The notes beneath the pieces were generated by a model. The model was given only the letters and a program-made list of their open reading frames with translations, was not told the origin of the DNA and did not search any database. The position numbers and the translations under genes were made by a program. A stretch of DNA of 64,000 nucleotides from Pseudomonadota bacterium (GTDB taxonomy: Bacteria; Pseudomonadota; Gammaproteobacteria; Burkholderiales; Burkholderiaceae_C): assembly GCA_021845965.1 (NCBI GenBank), contig JAJZUZ010000001.1:182261-246260 (forward strand), given 5' to 3'. Shown here one piece after another: positions 51,122-59,273 of the stretch (its first letter is position 1; each line of letters starts with the position of its first letter).

Positions 51122-51861
51122 GCCATATGAAGACGCTGCGGGTTGCCACCTACAACATCCACAAGGGCGTGCAGGGCCTGGGGCCGCGGCGCCGCCTGGA
51201 GATCCATAACCTCGGCCTGGCGGTCGAGCAGTTCGACGCGGACATCGTCTGTCTGCAGGAGGTGCGCAAGCTGCACCGGCGCGAGGAGCAGTACTTCAGC
51301 CGCTGGCCCGAGATGCCCCAGGCCGACTTCCTGGCGCCCGAAGGTTACGAGGCCGTCTACCGCACCAACGCCTACACGCGGCATGGTGAGCATGGCAACG
51401 CCATGCTGTCGCGCTGGCCGGTGCTGGCGCACCAGCACGAGGACATGTCCGACCACCGCTTCGAGCAGCGCGGCCTGCTGCACAGTGAGGTGCTGGTGCA
51501 TGAGGTGCCTGTGCACGTGGTGGTGGTGCACCTGGGGTTGATCCGCGCCAGCCGCGTGCGGCAGGCGACGCAGCTGGACCGCTTCATCGAGCGCGAGGTG
51601 CCCGCGGGCGCGCCGCTCGTCGTGGCGGGTGATTTCAACGACTGGGGCGAGCGCGTGCACCGCCACTTTGCCGCCATGGGCCTGCAGACTTTCGAGCCGG
51701 CGGCGCACCCCACCTTTCCGGCGCGCCTGCCGCTGGTGCAGCTGGACTATATCTACGCGCGCGGACTGCACCCCATACGGGCCGAGGTGCCGCGCGGCCG
51801 GACCTGGTGGCGCATGTCCGACCATCTGCCGCTGATCGTCGAGTTCGGCCTGCCCGCATGA
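51118..51861 (+). CDS. Endonuclease/exonuclease/phosphatase (EEP) family protein
   Basis: A 247-residue soluble metal-dependent phosphodiesterase. The start MSHMKTLRVATYNIHKGVQG overlaps the nudB stop (ATGA). The EEP motifs are TYNIHKG, DIVCLQEVRK (metal-binding Glu), HVVVVHLGL, VAGDFNDWG (catalytic Asp/Asn) and the terminal MSDHLPLIVEF (Asp-His pair). It is coupled by another ATGA to clsB downstream; EEP-clsB pairs also occur in enterobacteria (ybhP-clsB), where the EEP protein's substrate is unknown. Confidence 0.93.
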   Translation: MSHMKTLRVATYNIHKGVQGLGPRRRLEIHNLGLAVEQFDADIVCLQEVRKLHRREEQYFSRWPEMPQADFLAPEGYEAVYRTNAYTRHGEHGNAMLSRWPVLAHQHEDMSDHRFEQRGLLHSEVLVHEVPVHVVVVHLGLIRASRVRQATQLDRFIEREVPAGAPLVVAGDFNDWGERVHRHFAAMGLQTFEPAAHPTFPARLPLVQLDYIYARGLHPIRAEVPRGRTWWRMSDHLPLIVEFGLPA

Positions 51862-53093
51862 GGGATCGTCGCCTGCCACCGCTGCGAGCCGCACACCATG
51901 TGCAACTGCTGCAGGGGGGCGAGGAGCTGTTTCCCGCCATGGTGCATGCGATCGACCAGAGCACCCAGGAAGTGCGGGTCGAGACCTACATCTTCCATCC
52001 GGATGCGGCGGCCGAGCAGGTGGGCTCGGCCCTGGTGCGGGCGGCCCGCCGCGGCGTGGCGGTGTATCTGGTCATGGATGGCGTCGGGACCCCCAGGCTG
52101 CCCGCGGACTGGATCCGTCGCTTCGACGAGGCCGGCGTGCGGTGGCTCATCTTCCTGCCGTTGGGCCACCTCGGTCTGCTGCTGCCCAGCCGTTGGCGTC
52201 GCCTGCACCGCAAGCTCTGCGTGGTCGATGGCCGCGTCGTCTTCTGCGGCGGCATCAATGTGCTGGATGACCGCAATGACCCCAACCATGGGCCCCTGGA
52301 TGCGCCGCGCTTGGACTTCGCCGTGCGCGTGACAGGCCCGCTGGTGCGTTCGGTGCACGAGGTCACGAGCCAGTTCTGGTGGCGGCTGCAGGCCGGAGCC
52401 ATGGCGCGGGAGGCCGACCTGCCGGCCGCCTGGGGCGAGCTGCAGGCGGCTGTACAGCGAACCCTGCAAGCCGATGGACCGAAGCCGGAGGGAATGGAGC
52501 CCGGGCTGGAGCGCAGCGGCACGCGCGCCGCGCTGCTGCTGCGCGACAACCTGCGACATCGCAGCCGCATCGAGCGCGCCTACCGCAAGGCCATTGCCGA
52601 AGCGCATGAGGAGATCATCATCGCCAACGCCTATTTCGCTCCGGGCCGCAAGCTCAGGCAGGCCCTGATCCATGCGCGCCAGCGTGGCGTACGGGTGCGC
52701 CTGCTGCTGCAAGGGCGCTATGAGTATTTCATGCAGTTCCATGCCGTGCGCATGATGTATGGGGTGCTGCTGGGTGCTGGCATGGAGATCCACGAATACT
52801 CGCCCAGCTTCCTCCATGCCAAGGTGGCCGTGATCGACGGCCACTGGGCTACGGTCGGCTCGTCCAATCTCGATCCGCTCAGCCTCTTGCTGGCACGGGA
52901 GGCGAATGTGGTCGTGGATGACGCCCGCTTCGCCGCCGAGCTGCGCGCGCGCCTGGTCCATGCCATGGAACACGAGGGGCGCCAGGTGGATCCGGCCGAT
53001 TACGCGCACCGGCCCTGGCATCAGCGCCTGCTGGACCGGGTGGCTTTTGCCCTGATGCGCGTGGGTGTCTTCATCAGTGGCAATCGCTATTGA
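51858..53093 (+). CDS. clsB: Cardiolipin synthase ClsB-like (phospholipase D family)
   Basis: A 411-residue PLD-fold enzyme that joins phosphatidylglycerol units to cardiolipin. Two HKD motifs are present: LHRKLCVVDGRVVFCGGIN (about residue 115) and LHAKVAVIDGHWATVGSSN (about 320). There are no N-terminal membrane helices, as expected for ClsB rather than ClsA. The start MRDRRLPPLRAAHHVQLLQG overlaps the EEP stop, so nudB-EEP-clsB form a tightly coupled set. It ends 79 bp before folE. Confidence 0.92.
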   Translation: MRDRRLPPLRAAHHVQLLQGGEELFPAMVHAIDQSTQEVRVETYIFHPDAAAEQVGSALVRAARRGVAVYLVMDGVGTPRLPADWIRRFDEAGVRWLIFLPLGHLGLLLPSRWRRLHRKLCVVDGRVVFCGGINVLDDRNDPNHGPLDAPRLDFAVRVTGPLVRSVHEVTSQFWWRLQAGAMAREADLPAAWGELQAAVQRTLQADGPKPEGMEPGLERSGTRAALLLRDNLRHRSRIERAYRKAIAEAHEEIIIANAYFAPGRKLRQALIHARQRGVRVRLLLQGRYEYFMQFHAVRMMYGVLLGAGMEIHEYSPSFLHAKVAVIDGHWATVGSSNLDPLSLLLAREANVVVDDARFAAELRARLVHAMEHEGRQVDPADYAHRPWHQRLLDRVAFALMRVGVFISGNRY

Positions 53094-53094
53094 A

Positions 53095-53122
53095 TTGATA
53101 GCTTTTTATCTAGGCATATCAA
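53095..53122 (+). promoter_or_regulatory. Candidate promoter of folE-BLUF, also an inverted repeat
   Basis: TTGATA (53095-53100) and TATCAA (53117-53122) are 16 bp apart and fit -35 and -10 boxes with 5/6 and 4/6 matches. They are also exact reverse complements of each other, so the site could be an operator for a dimeric regulator. This 79-bp gap is much more AT-rich than its surroundings. Confidence 0.45.
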
Positions 53123-53172
53123 GGTGTTTGCGCCGATAACCCTGATTTTTGAATCGCTGGTACCATAGTGCC

Positions 53173-53901
53173 ATGCTGAAGAAGAGCCAGAGCCCCATGA
53201 CCCCGTCCGATCCTGCCGACGAAGGTGTGCCGGTCTCCGTGAAGATCAGGGAGCGCCTGCTGGCCGCGCGCAAGCGCTTTTTTGCCAACGACAACATTGC
53301 CGAGTACATCCAGCCCGGCGAACTGGAGCAGTTGCTCGATGAAGTCGAGGTGAAAATGCAGGCGGTGCTGGACAGCCTGGTGATCGACACCGACAACGAC
53401 CACAACACCGACAACACGGCGCGCCGTGTGGCCAAGATGTACGTCAATGAGGTGTTCAAGGGCCGCTACGTGAAGGCGCCGACGATCACCGAATTCCCGA
53501 ACGCCGAGCACCTGAACGAACTGATGATCGTCGGCCCGATCACCGTGCGCAGCGCCTGCTCGCACCATTTCTGTCCGGTGATCGGAAAGATCTGGATCGG
53601 CGTCATGCCCAACGAGCACACCAACGTGATCGGCCTGTCCAAATACGCCCGTCTGGCCGAATGGATCATGAACCGGCCGCAGATCCAGGAAGAGGCCGTG
53701 GTCCAGCTGGCCGACCTGATCCAGGAGAAGACCCAGCCCGACGGCCTGGCCATCGTGATGGAGGCCAGCCACTATTGCATGGCCTGGCGCGGCGTGAAGG
53801 ACATGGACAGCAAGATGATCAACTCGGTGATGCGCGGTGTGTTCCTCAAGGATCCCAATCTGCGCCGCGAATTCCTGTCGCTGATTCCCCAAAGGTCCTG
53901 A
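53173..53901 (+). CDS. folE: GTP cyclohydrolase I
   Basis: FolE converts GTP to 7,8-dihydroneopterin triphosphate. I start at ATG 53173 (MLKKSQSPMTPSDPADEGVP), giving 242 residues; ATG 53197 is a possible alternative. The zinc site is visible as SACSHHFCPVIGKIWIGVMP (Cys and His ligands) with the third ligand in EASHYCMAWRGVKD. TDNTARRVAKMYVNEVFKG is the conserved N-terminal region. The sequence departs somewhat from the common FolE (CSHHFC in place of CEHHF-type), suggesting a distinct subgroup. A BLUF photoreceptor gene starts 2 bp after its stop, so the two are almost certainly one transcript. Confidence 0.92.
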   Translation: MLKKSQSPMTPSDPADEGVPVSVKIRERLLAARKRFFANDNIAEYIQPGELEQLLDEVEVKMQAVLDSLVIDTDNDHNTDNTARRVAKMYVNEVFKGRYVKAPTITEFPNAEHLNELMIVGPITVRSACSHHFCPVIGKIWIGVMPNEHTNVIGLSKYARLAEWIMNRPQIQEEAVVQLADLIQEKTQPDGLAIVMEASHYCMAWRGVKDMDSKMINSVMRGVFLKDPNLRREFLSLIPQRS

Positions 53902-53903
53902 AG

Positions 53904-54326
53904 ATGCTAGTCCGCCTGCTCTACGCCAGCCGTGCCGTCGACGCGAGTCCGGCGGCGATTGAAAATATCCTGGCCCAGTCACGCCAGTACAACACGACCT
54001 GCGGCATCACCGGCATCCTCTGCTACGGTGGCGGCATCTTCCTGCAGGCCATTGAGGGCGGCCGCAATGCGGTCAGCGAGTTGTATGGGCACATCCAGCG
54101 CGATGCGCGCCACAAGGACGTGGTGCTGCTGCACTACGAGGAGATCAACGAGCGGCGCTTCGGCGGCTGGACCATGGGCCAGGTGAACCTGGCGCGCGTC
54201 AACACCTCGATCGTGCTGAAGTACTCGGAGAAGCCCGAGCTCGATCCCTATGCCGTTTCCGGCCGGGTGTCGCTGGCCTTGCTCGAAGAGCTGATGGCGA
54301 CGGCCTCCATCATCGGCCGCAGCTGA
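53904..54326 (+). CDS. BLUF-domain blue-light photoreceptor, stand-alone
   Basis: A 140-residue protein made of one BLUF domain (about residues 1-95) plus a short helical tail. The flavin-binding and photocycle residues are all there: Y7 in VRLLYASR, N30 in QYNTTCGITGILCY, Q48 in FLQAIEGG, W89 and M91 in FGGWTMGQV. BLUF domains bind FAD and shift a hydrogen-bond network on blue light. No output domain is attached, so it would act through a partner protein. It begins 2 bp after folE. It is followed by a gene-free region. Confidence 0.94.
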   Translation: MLVRLLYASRAVDASPAAIENILAQSRQYNTTCGITGILCYGGGIFLQAIEGGRNAVSELYGHIQRDARHKDVVLLHYEEINERRFGGWTMGQVNLARVNTSIVLKYSEKPELDPYAVSGRVSLALLEELMATASIIGRS

Positions 54327-54549
54327 GAAACTGGCGAGCAAATCCGCTGCGCGACCCGATCGCGGTGTTGGGCGGTGCTGGCTCCGGCCGCTGCCCTTAA
54401 CCGCCTCTTTGCGAAAGTGAGCCTTCGCCGCAACTGCGTCGTCGCCATCCGCAGGTGCTTCAGTACGTTCCGGTGCTGTGCTCCGTGCGCCTTGCGCTCG
54501 GGCCGCCCGCTACGAGTTCTGCGCCCGCTTTGACGTGAAAGCGCGCGCC
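54327..54549. other. Gene-free region between BLUF and the FlhG-like gene
   Basis: A 223-bp GC-rich stretch between convergent genes. I find no ORF with a recognisable product on either strand, no T-run terminator and no tRNA. The segment around 54430-54540 (including CGCAGGTGCTTCAGTACGTT) looks like a dispersed intergenic repeat or a decayed gene rather than a promoter region, since both flanking genes point into it. Confidence 0.5.
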
Positions 54550-55380
54550 TCAGCCGTTCTTGGGGATGACCGTGTCCTCGATCTTGCTGGCCAGCTGCAC
54601 CATGGCCAGCCCGGCCGGGCAGCCCGGCAGCACCTGCATCAACAGCTGACGGCGCATCACCGCCTGACGCACCGAAGGGTCGACGGGAATGTCGCCCATG
54701 TGGATCAGCTTGACTGGCTTGCCGGGTTCACCCGGCACGAAGCGGTCCACCACCTGCTGCAACTGCACGGTGATGGCGCGGCCATCGCCAGGGCGGGCGG
54801 TCTGGTTCACGATCATGCGGATGTTCTGGCGTTTTTGCTGGCCTACCAGCACCTTGATGGTGGCGTAGGCATCCGTCAGCGAGGTGGGCTCGGGCGTGAC
54901 GACCAGCAGCACCTCGGAGGCCAGCGAGACGGCGAACAGCACCACGTCCGAGATGCCGGCGCCGGTGTCGAGCAGCACCACGTCATAGCGCGGCACGAGG
55001 CTTTCCATCACACGCAGGAATTCGTCGCGCACTTCCGGCGTCAGGCGCGAGTACTCGACCATGCCGGAGCCGGCCAGCAGCACCGAGAAGCCGCCGGGTG
55101 CCTTGAGGATGGCATCCTCCAGCTTGGCCTTGCCGGTGAAGACGTCATGCAGCGTGGTCTTGGGGTAGAGGTTGAGCACCACGTCCAGGTTGGCCAGGCC
55201 GAGGTCGGCATCGAGCACCAGCACACGCAGGCCGCGTCGCGCAAGGGCCGCGGCCAGGTTGGCGGAGACGAAAGTCTTGCCCACACCCCCCTTGCCGCTG
55301 GTGATGGCCAGTACCTTGCCCAGGGGCTTGAAGGGCACGGGCGGGGCCGCTGCGGTGTCCTTGTCCAGTTCTTCGCTCAT
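54550..55380 (-). CDS. MinD/ParA-type ATPase, FlhG/FleN-like
   Basis: A 276-residue deviant-Walker ATPase. The start MSEELDKDTAAAPPVPFKPL overlaps the upstream GGDEF gene stop by one base (TGATG). Walker A is TSGKGGVGKTFVSANLAAAL and the FlhG/YlxH-like signature VLVLDADLGLANLDVVLNLY follows. LLDTGAGISDVVLFAVS and VTPEPTSLTDAYATIKVL are also typical. FlhG/FleN proteins set flagellar number and interact with transcription factors; a MinD-like septum role is less likely because there is no minC or minE. No flagellar genes lie in the window. Coupling to a diguanylate cyclase suggests c-di-GMP-linked surface behaviour. Confidence 0.88.
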   Translation of the reverse strand: MSEELDKDTAAAPPVPFKPLGKVLAITSGKGGVGKTFVSANLAAALARRGLRVLVLDADLGLANLDVVLNLYPKTTLHDVFTGKAKLEDAILKAPGGFSVLLAGSGMVEYSRLTPEVRDEFLRVMESLVPRYDVVLLDTGAGISDVVLFAVSLASEVLLVVTPEPTSLTDAYATIKVLVGQQKRQNIRMIVNQTARPGDGRAITVQLQQVVDRFVPGEPGKPVKLIHMGDIPVDPSVRQAVMRRQLLMQVLPGCPAGLAMVQLASKIEDTVIPKNG

Positions 55381-56144
55381 CAGCTGAACCTCTGCATGCT
55401 GCTGTCCAGCCCGTCGCGCCAGGCCCCATCCACGAGGGCCAGGCTGCTGAACAGCAGGCTTTTTTCTTCTGCACTGACGGAAATGACTTGTTGGTGATCG
55501 ATGCAAACGCGGTTGCGGCCCTGGGCCTTGGCCAGATAGAGCTGCGTGTCGGCCCGCTCGATCCACAGGTCCGTGGTGGAGCGCACCCACATCGGGGCAA
55601 ATGCGCCCCCGAAGCTGGCGGTGACCTGCAGGCTGAGGACCGGGCTGACCACGATGGTCAGCGCGGCGACCGACTGGCGGATGCGCTCGGCCACGGCTTC
55701 TCCGTAGGCCGCCTGGCAGTCCGGCATGACAATGGCGAACTCCTCGCCGCCGTAGCGTGCGACCGTGTCCTGCGGGCGTACGCAGGCCGAAATGCAACGG
55801 GCCACGGCCTGCAGCACCTTGTCGCCGGCGAGGTGCCCGTGGGTGTCGTTCACCTGCTTGAAATGGTCGATATCCAGCATCAGCAACAACGCGGAGTTGC
55901 CGGAGCGCGCCACGATCTCGATTTCGCGCGCCAGCACGGCGCGGAAGTGGCGCTGGTTGGCCAGTCCCGTGAGCGGATCGCGCAGCGAGAGTTCGCACAG
56001 CCCGTCGATGATGCCCTGCAGGTAGGCCAGCGAACCCGCTTCCGGCGCTGGCAGCTGGGCGCCGCCATGATCGAGCAGAGCGCGTGCGTCGTTCAGGCGC
56101 AGGGCGTTCAGGTCAATCGGGGAAGTGGGGGCGACAGAAGTCAC
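55380..56144 (-). CDS. Diguanylate cyclase (single GGDEF domain)
   Basis: A 254-residue cytosolic protein that would make cyclic di-GMP from two GTP. A short N-terminus (about 55 residues, no sensor domain or membrane helix) leads into SLRDPLTGLANQRHFRAVLA and the metal-binding LLLMLDIDHFKQVNDTHGHL. The active site is RYGGEEFAIVMP. The inhibitory I-site RxxD is present (RPQD five residues before GGEEF), so product inhibition is expected. The stop overlaps the start of the FlhG-like gene downstream. It diverges from the nuclease gene, sharing a 133-bp intergenic region. Confidence 0.93.
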   Translation of the reverse strand: MTSVAPTSPIDLNALRLNDARALLDHGGAQLPAPEAGSLAYLQGIIDGLCELSLRDPLTGLANQRHFRAVLAREIEIVARSGNSALLLMLDIDHFKQVNDTHGHLAGDKVLQAVARCISACVRPQDTVARYGGEEFAIVMPDCQAAYGEAVAERIRQSVAALTIVVSPVLSLQVTASFGGAFAPMWVRSTTDLWIERADTQLYLAKAQGRNRVCIDHQQVISVSAEEKSLLFSSLALVDGAWRDGLDSSMQRFS

Positions 56145-56277
56145 GAAGGGTTTCCATCAGTTAACATGAAAGTCTAACAGGTGCCATTCGCGCGAGCCCC
56201 CAAATGATGCGGCGGGGGCCATCAAGTCGTGGCTTTTGTGCCCTATTTCGCGCCAAAACCGGCGAGGAGCGATCACT

Positions 56278-56802
56278 ATGAGCGGCACGCGCCTCTGGAC
56301 AAGGCAAAGGCGGTCGCTGACTGCCTGTCTGCTGGGGTTGATGGCGTTGGCCGGACCGCAAGCCGCGCTGGCGGCCCAAGCGGTCTGGACGGGAACTGTC
56401 ACACACGTCAGCGATGGCGACACCATCTGGGTGCGCCCGCACGATGGCGGTATGCCACGGCCCATCCGTCTGGACGGCATCGACGCCCCCGAGCTGTGCC
56501 AGCCCCATGGTGAGGCGGCGCGTGCTGCCCTGGTGGGACGTGTGCTGGGCCAGACGGTGCAGGTGCGTGTGCGCGCGCATGACGACTACGGGCGTGCCCT
56601 GGCGCGCGTGCGCGCCCAGCGGCAGGACATTGGCGGCTGGCTGGTCAGCCGGGGGCACGCCTGGTCCTATCGTTTCCGTGGCCGTAGCGGGCCCTACGCG
56701 GCGCTGGAGGCACGGGCTCGTGCGCGCGGCCTGGGGCTGTTTGGGCAGGCGCATGCGGAGTTACCGCGCGATTTCCGCCGCCGGCACGGGTCTTGTCACT
56801 GA
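56278..56802 (+). CDS. Secreted thermonuclease (staphylococcal nuclease fold)
   Basis: A 174-residue exported nuclease. The ATG at 56278 has a GAGGAG site and gives a signal peptide (TRQRRSLTACLLGLMALAG, cleavage near ALAAQA). The SNase fold shows VSDGDTIWVRPHDGG, RLDGIDAPELCQPHGEAARA (catalytic Arg and Asp/Glu), AHDDYGRALARVRA (second Arg) and NIGGWL-type DIGGWLVSRGHAWSYR. It probably degrades DNA or RNA in the periplasm or medium. Its 3' end overlaps the convergent E1-like gene by 7 bp. Confidence 0.92.
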   Translation: MSGTRLWTRQRRSLTACLLGLMALAGPQAALAAQAVWTGTVTHVSDGDTIWVRPHDGGMPRPIRLDGIDAPELCQPHGEAARAALVGRVLGQTVQVRVRAHDDYGRALARVRAQRQDIGGWLVSRGHAWSYRFRGRSGPYAALEARARARGLGLFGQAHAELPRDFRRRHGSCH

Positions 56803-57551
56803 GCGGGGTGGCCGCAGACCGGGCAGGCTGGATTGCGCGGCACCTGCACCTCGCTGAAGCTCATGTGCCGGCCGTCGAGCATGAGCAGACGGCCGGTGAG
56901 CGGCGCACCGGCGCCCGCCAGCAGCTTGAGCGCCTCCGCCGCCTGCAGCGTGCCGATGATGCCGACCAGCGGTGCGAACACGCCCATGGTGGCGCAACGT
57001 GTTTCCTCGAAGCTCTCGCGCGGGTCGAATACGCAGGCGTAGCAGGGCGATGCCGTGACGCGCGGGTCATAGACGGCCAGCTGACCGTCGAAGCGGATGG
57101 CCGCGCCCGAAACCAGGGGCTTGTGGCCACGCACGCAGGCGGCGTTCACCGCCTGGCGGGTGGCGAAGTTGTCGCTGCAGTCCAGTACGACATGCGCGCG
57201 GGTCACCAGCTCGTCGAGCAAGGCGTCATCGGCACGCTCTGCCAGCGTATGGACCTGGACATCGGGATTGAGGGCGGCCACGGCCTGGCGGATGGACTCC
57301 ACCTTGGGCTGGCCCACGCGGGCCATGCTGTGGGCAATCTGGCGCTGCAGATTGGTGACATCGACCGTGTCGTGATCGACCACGGTGATCCGGCCCACGC
57401 CCGCTGAACCGAGATAGAGGGCGACCGGCGAACCCAGGCCGCCGGCACCAATGACGAGCGCGTGGCTGTCCAGGATGCGCTGCTGGCCCTCGATGCCGAT
57501 CTCTTCGAGCAGGATGTGCCGCGAATAGCGCAGCAGCTGGTCGTCGGTCAT
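56796..57551 (-). CDS. E1-like sulfur-carrier adenylyltransferase (MoeB/ThiF/HesA family)
   Basis: A 251-residue enzyme that adenylates the C-terminus of a ubiquitin-like sulfur carrier (MoaD or ThiS). Motifs: LVIGAGGLGSPVALYLGSAG (ATP site), VVDHDTVDVTNLQRQIAHS, VLDCSDNFATRQAVNAACV and two CxxC pairs for zinc (ASPCYACVFD and the terminal NPACPVCGHP). MoeB and ThiF cannot be separated by sequence alone and no moaD or thiS is nearby. It follows ctpA by 124 bp, the usual gpmA-ctpA-moeB/thiF order. Confidence 0.93.
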   Translation of the reverse strand: MTDDQLLRYSRHILLEEIGIEGQQRILDSHALVIGAGGLGSPVALYLGSAGVGRITVVDHDTVDVTNLQRQIAHSMARVGQPKVESIRQAVAALNPDVQVHTLAERADDALLDELVTRAHVVLDCSDNFATRQAVNAACVRGHKPLVSGAAIRFDGQLAVYDPRVTASPCYACVFDPRESFEETRCATMGVFAPLVGIIGTLQAAEALKLLAGAGAPLTGRLLMLDGRHMSFSEVQVPRNPACPVCGHPAQ

Positions 57552-57675
57552 GGGTTCACCCCTGAGGCGCGGCGCGCCTTCCCCGCAAGGGGCGGCTCAC
57601 GGAAGCCCGGCCAGGCCGGTTCCACGGGAGCCGGCGCCGGGGACCTTGGTTGAGGCATCGGTCGATGGTTCGCGC

Positions 57676-59112
57676 TCAGTTTTCTTTCGACGCTTCCTTG
57701 CGCTCGGTCTGCGTCTTGCTGACGGCCACCGGCAGCCCCTTGAGCTGGTTCAGCGCCTGGATCAGCTGGAAATCCTTGTCGGATCCGTACTCGGGCAGCT
57801 TGCGCTCGGCCACGGGCTTCTTGGATTCGTCCTCCAGCTTCTTGATGGCTTCGTCGCGGGCCTTTTCGCGTGCCTCGTCCTTCTCCTCGGCGCTCTGGCC
57901 GTTGCTGAGGTGCTTGTCCAGGTCGGCCTCCCGCGTGCGCAGGGCCGAGAACAGGTTGCCGTCGGCCGTCTCGTCGACCAGCACGTCGGGCACGATGCCG
58001 CGCGCCTGGATGGAGCGGCCCGAAGGTGTGTAGTAGCGCGCCGTGGTGATCTTCAGGCCGGTGTCAGGCCCCAGCGGACGGACCGTCTGCACGGAGCCCT
58101 TGCCGAAGGTCTGGCTGCCCATGATGGTGGCGCGCTTGTGGTCCTGCAGGGCGCCGGCCACGATTTCGCTGGCCGAGGCCGAGCCTTCATTGACGAGCAC
58201 CACCAGCGGCACCTTCTTGAGGGCGGCCGGCAGGCGCCTGAGCGGGTCACTGCTGCCGCGGCGCTGGTAGAACTCCGGCGCGGCCTTGAAGGTGAACTTG
58301 CTTTCGGGCAACTGGCCGTTGGTGGAGACCACGGTCACGTTCTCGGGCAGGAAGGCGGTGGAGATGGCGACGGCGGCATCGAGCAGACCGCCCGGGTCGT
58401 TGCGCAGGTCCAGCACCAGGCCCTTGAGGGCCGGATCCTGCTTGTAGAGCTCGTCCAGCTTGCGCACGAAGTCATCCACCGTGCGCTCCTGGAACTGGCT
58501 CAGGCGGATCCAGGCGTAGCCGGGCTCCACCATGCGTGCCTTGACCGACTGGGTCTTGATCTCCTCGCGCGTGATGGTGACGGCGAAGGTGCGGTTCTCG
58601 TCCTTGCGGAAGATCGTGAGGACGACCTTGGTGTTGGGCTCCCCGCGCATGCGCTTGACGGCTTCACTGAGCGTCAAACCCTTGACGGCGGTGTCGTCGA
58701 TCTTGGTGATCAGGTCATTGGTCTTCAGGCCGGCGCGGAAGGCGGGCGAACCTTCGATGGGCGACACGATCTTGACCAGGCCGTCCTCCTGCGTGATCTC
58801 GATGCCCACGCCGACGAACCGGCCGCTCGTCCCTTCGCGGAATTCCTTGTAGGACTTCTTGTCGAAATACTGGGAGTGCGGGTCGAGGCTGGAGACCATG
58901 CCCGAGATGGCGTCGGTGATGAGCTTCTTCTCGTCCACCGGCTCCACATAGTCGGTCTTGATCATGCCGAACACGGCCGCCAGCTGCTGCAGTTCCTCCA
59001 GCGGCAGCGGCGCCACGGCATTGCGTGCGACCGTCTGCAACGAGACCGTGGTGAGCGCGCCCGCCACCACGCCCAGCGAGATCCAGCCGGCGATTTTCAG
59101 TTTCTGACCCAT
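57676..59112 (-). CDS. ctpA: Carboxy-terminal processing protease (S41 peptidase CtpA)
   Basis: A 478-residue periplasmic serine protease anchored by an N-terminal helix (LKIAGWISLGVVAGALTTVS). The PDZ domain (about 90-175, with VGIEITQEDGLVKIVSPIEG) is followed by the S41 core with LVLDLRNDPGGLLDAAVAIS. The catalytic serine lies in NEGSASASEIVAGAL and the lysine in SQTFGKGSVQTVRPLG. The C-terminal about 80 residues are charged and coiled-coil-like. It trims or degrades envelope proteins. It follows gpmA by 161 bp, with a hairpin between them. Confidence 0.95.
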   Translation of the reverse strand: MGQKLKIAGWISLGVVAGALTTVSLQTVARNAVAPLPLEELQQLAAVFGMIKTDYVEPVDEKKLITDAISGMVSSLDPHSQYFDKKSYKEFREGTSGRFVGVGIEITQEDGLVKIVSPIEGSPAFRAGLKTNDLITKIDDTAVKGLTLSEAVKRMRGEPNTKVVLTIFRKDENRTFAVTITREEIKTQSVKARMVEPGYAWIRLSQFQERTVDDFVRKLDELYKQDPALKGLVLDLRNDPGGLLDAAVAISTAFLPENVTVVSTNGQLPESKFTFKAAPEFYQRRGSSDPLRRLPAALKKVPLVVLVNEGSASASEIVAGALQDHKRATIMGSQTFGKGSVQTVRPLGPDTGLKITTARYYTPSGRSIQARGIVPDVLVDETADGNLFSALRTREADLDKHLSNGQSAEEKDEAREKARDEAIKKLEDESKKPVAERKLPEYGSDKDFQLIQALNQLKGLPVAVSKTQTERKEASKEN

Positions 59113-59157
59113 GGAAATTCCCTCTCCGCTTCAATATACACGGTTGGAAGCGAAATC

Positions 59158-59177
59158 GCCGCCGGGGTTCCGGCGGC
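59158..59177. repeat. Hairpin between gpmA and ctpA
   Basis: GCCGCCGG (59158-59165) and CCGGCGGC (59170-59177) form a perfect 8-bp stem with a 4-nt loop. There is no long T-run on the minus strand, so it may be a weak terminator or an mRNA-end structure for gpmA. ctpA probably has its own promoter between this hairpin and 59112 (TATATT near 59133-59138, minus strand). Confidence 0.5.
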
Positions 59178-59273
59178 TGGTGACAATTTGTTGTGCCCCC
59201 GTCGACGGCCGGCGGGCCTGCACGCGACCCGTAAGCAGGTGGGGCCGAAACGGTGCGCCGCAAGCGCCTTCGG

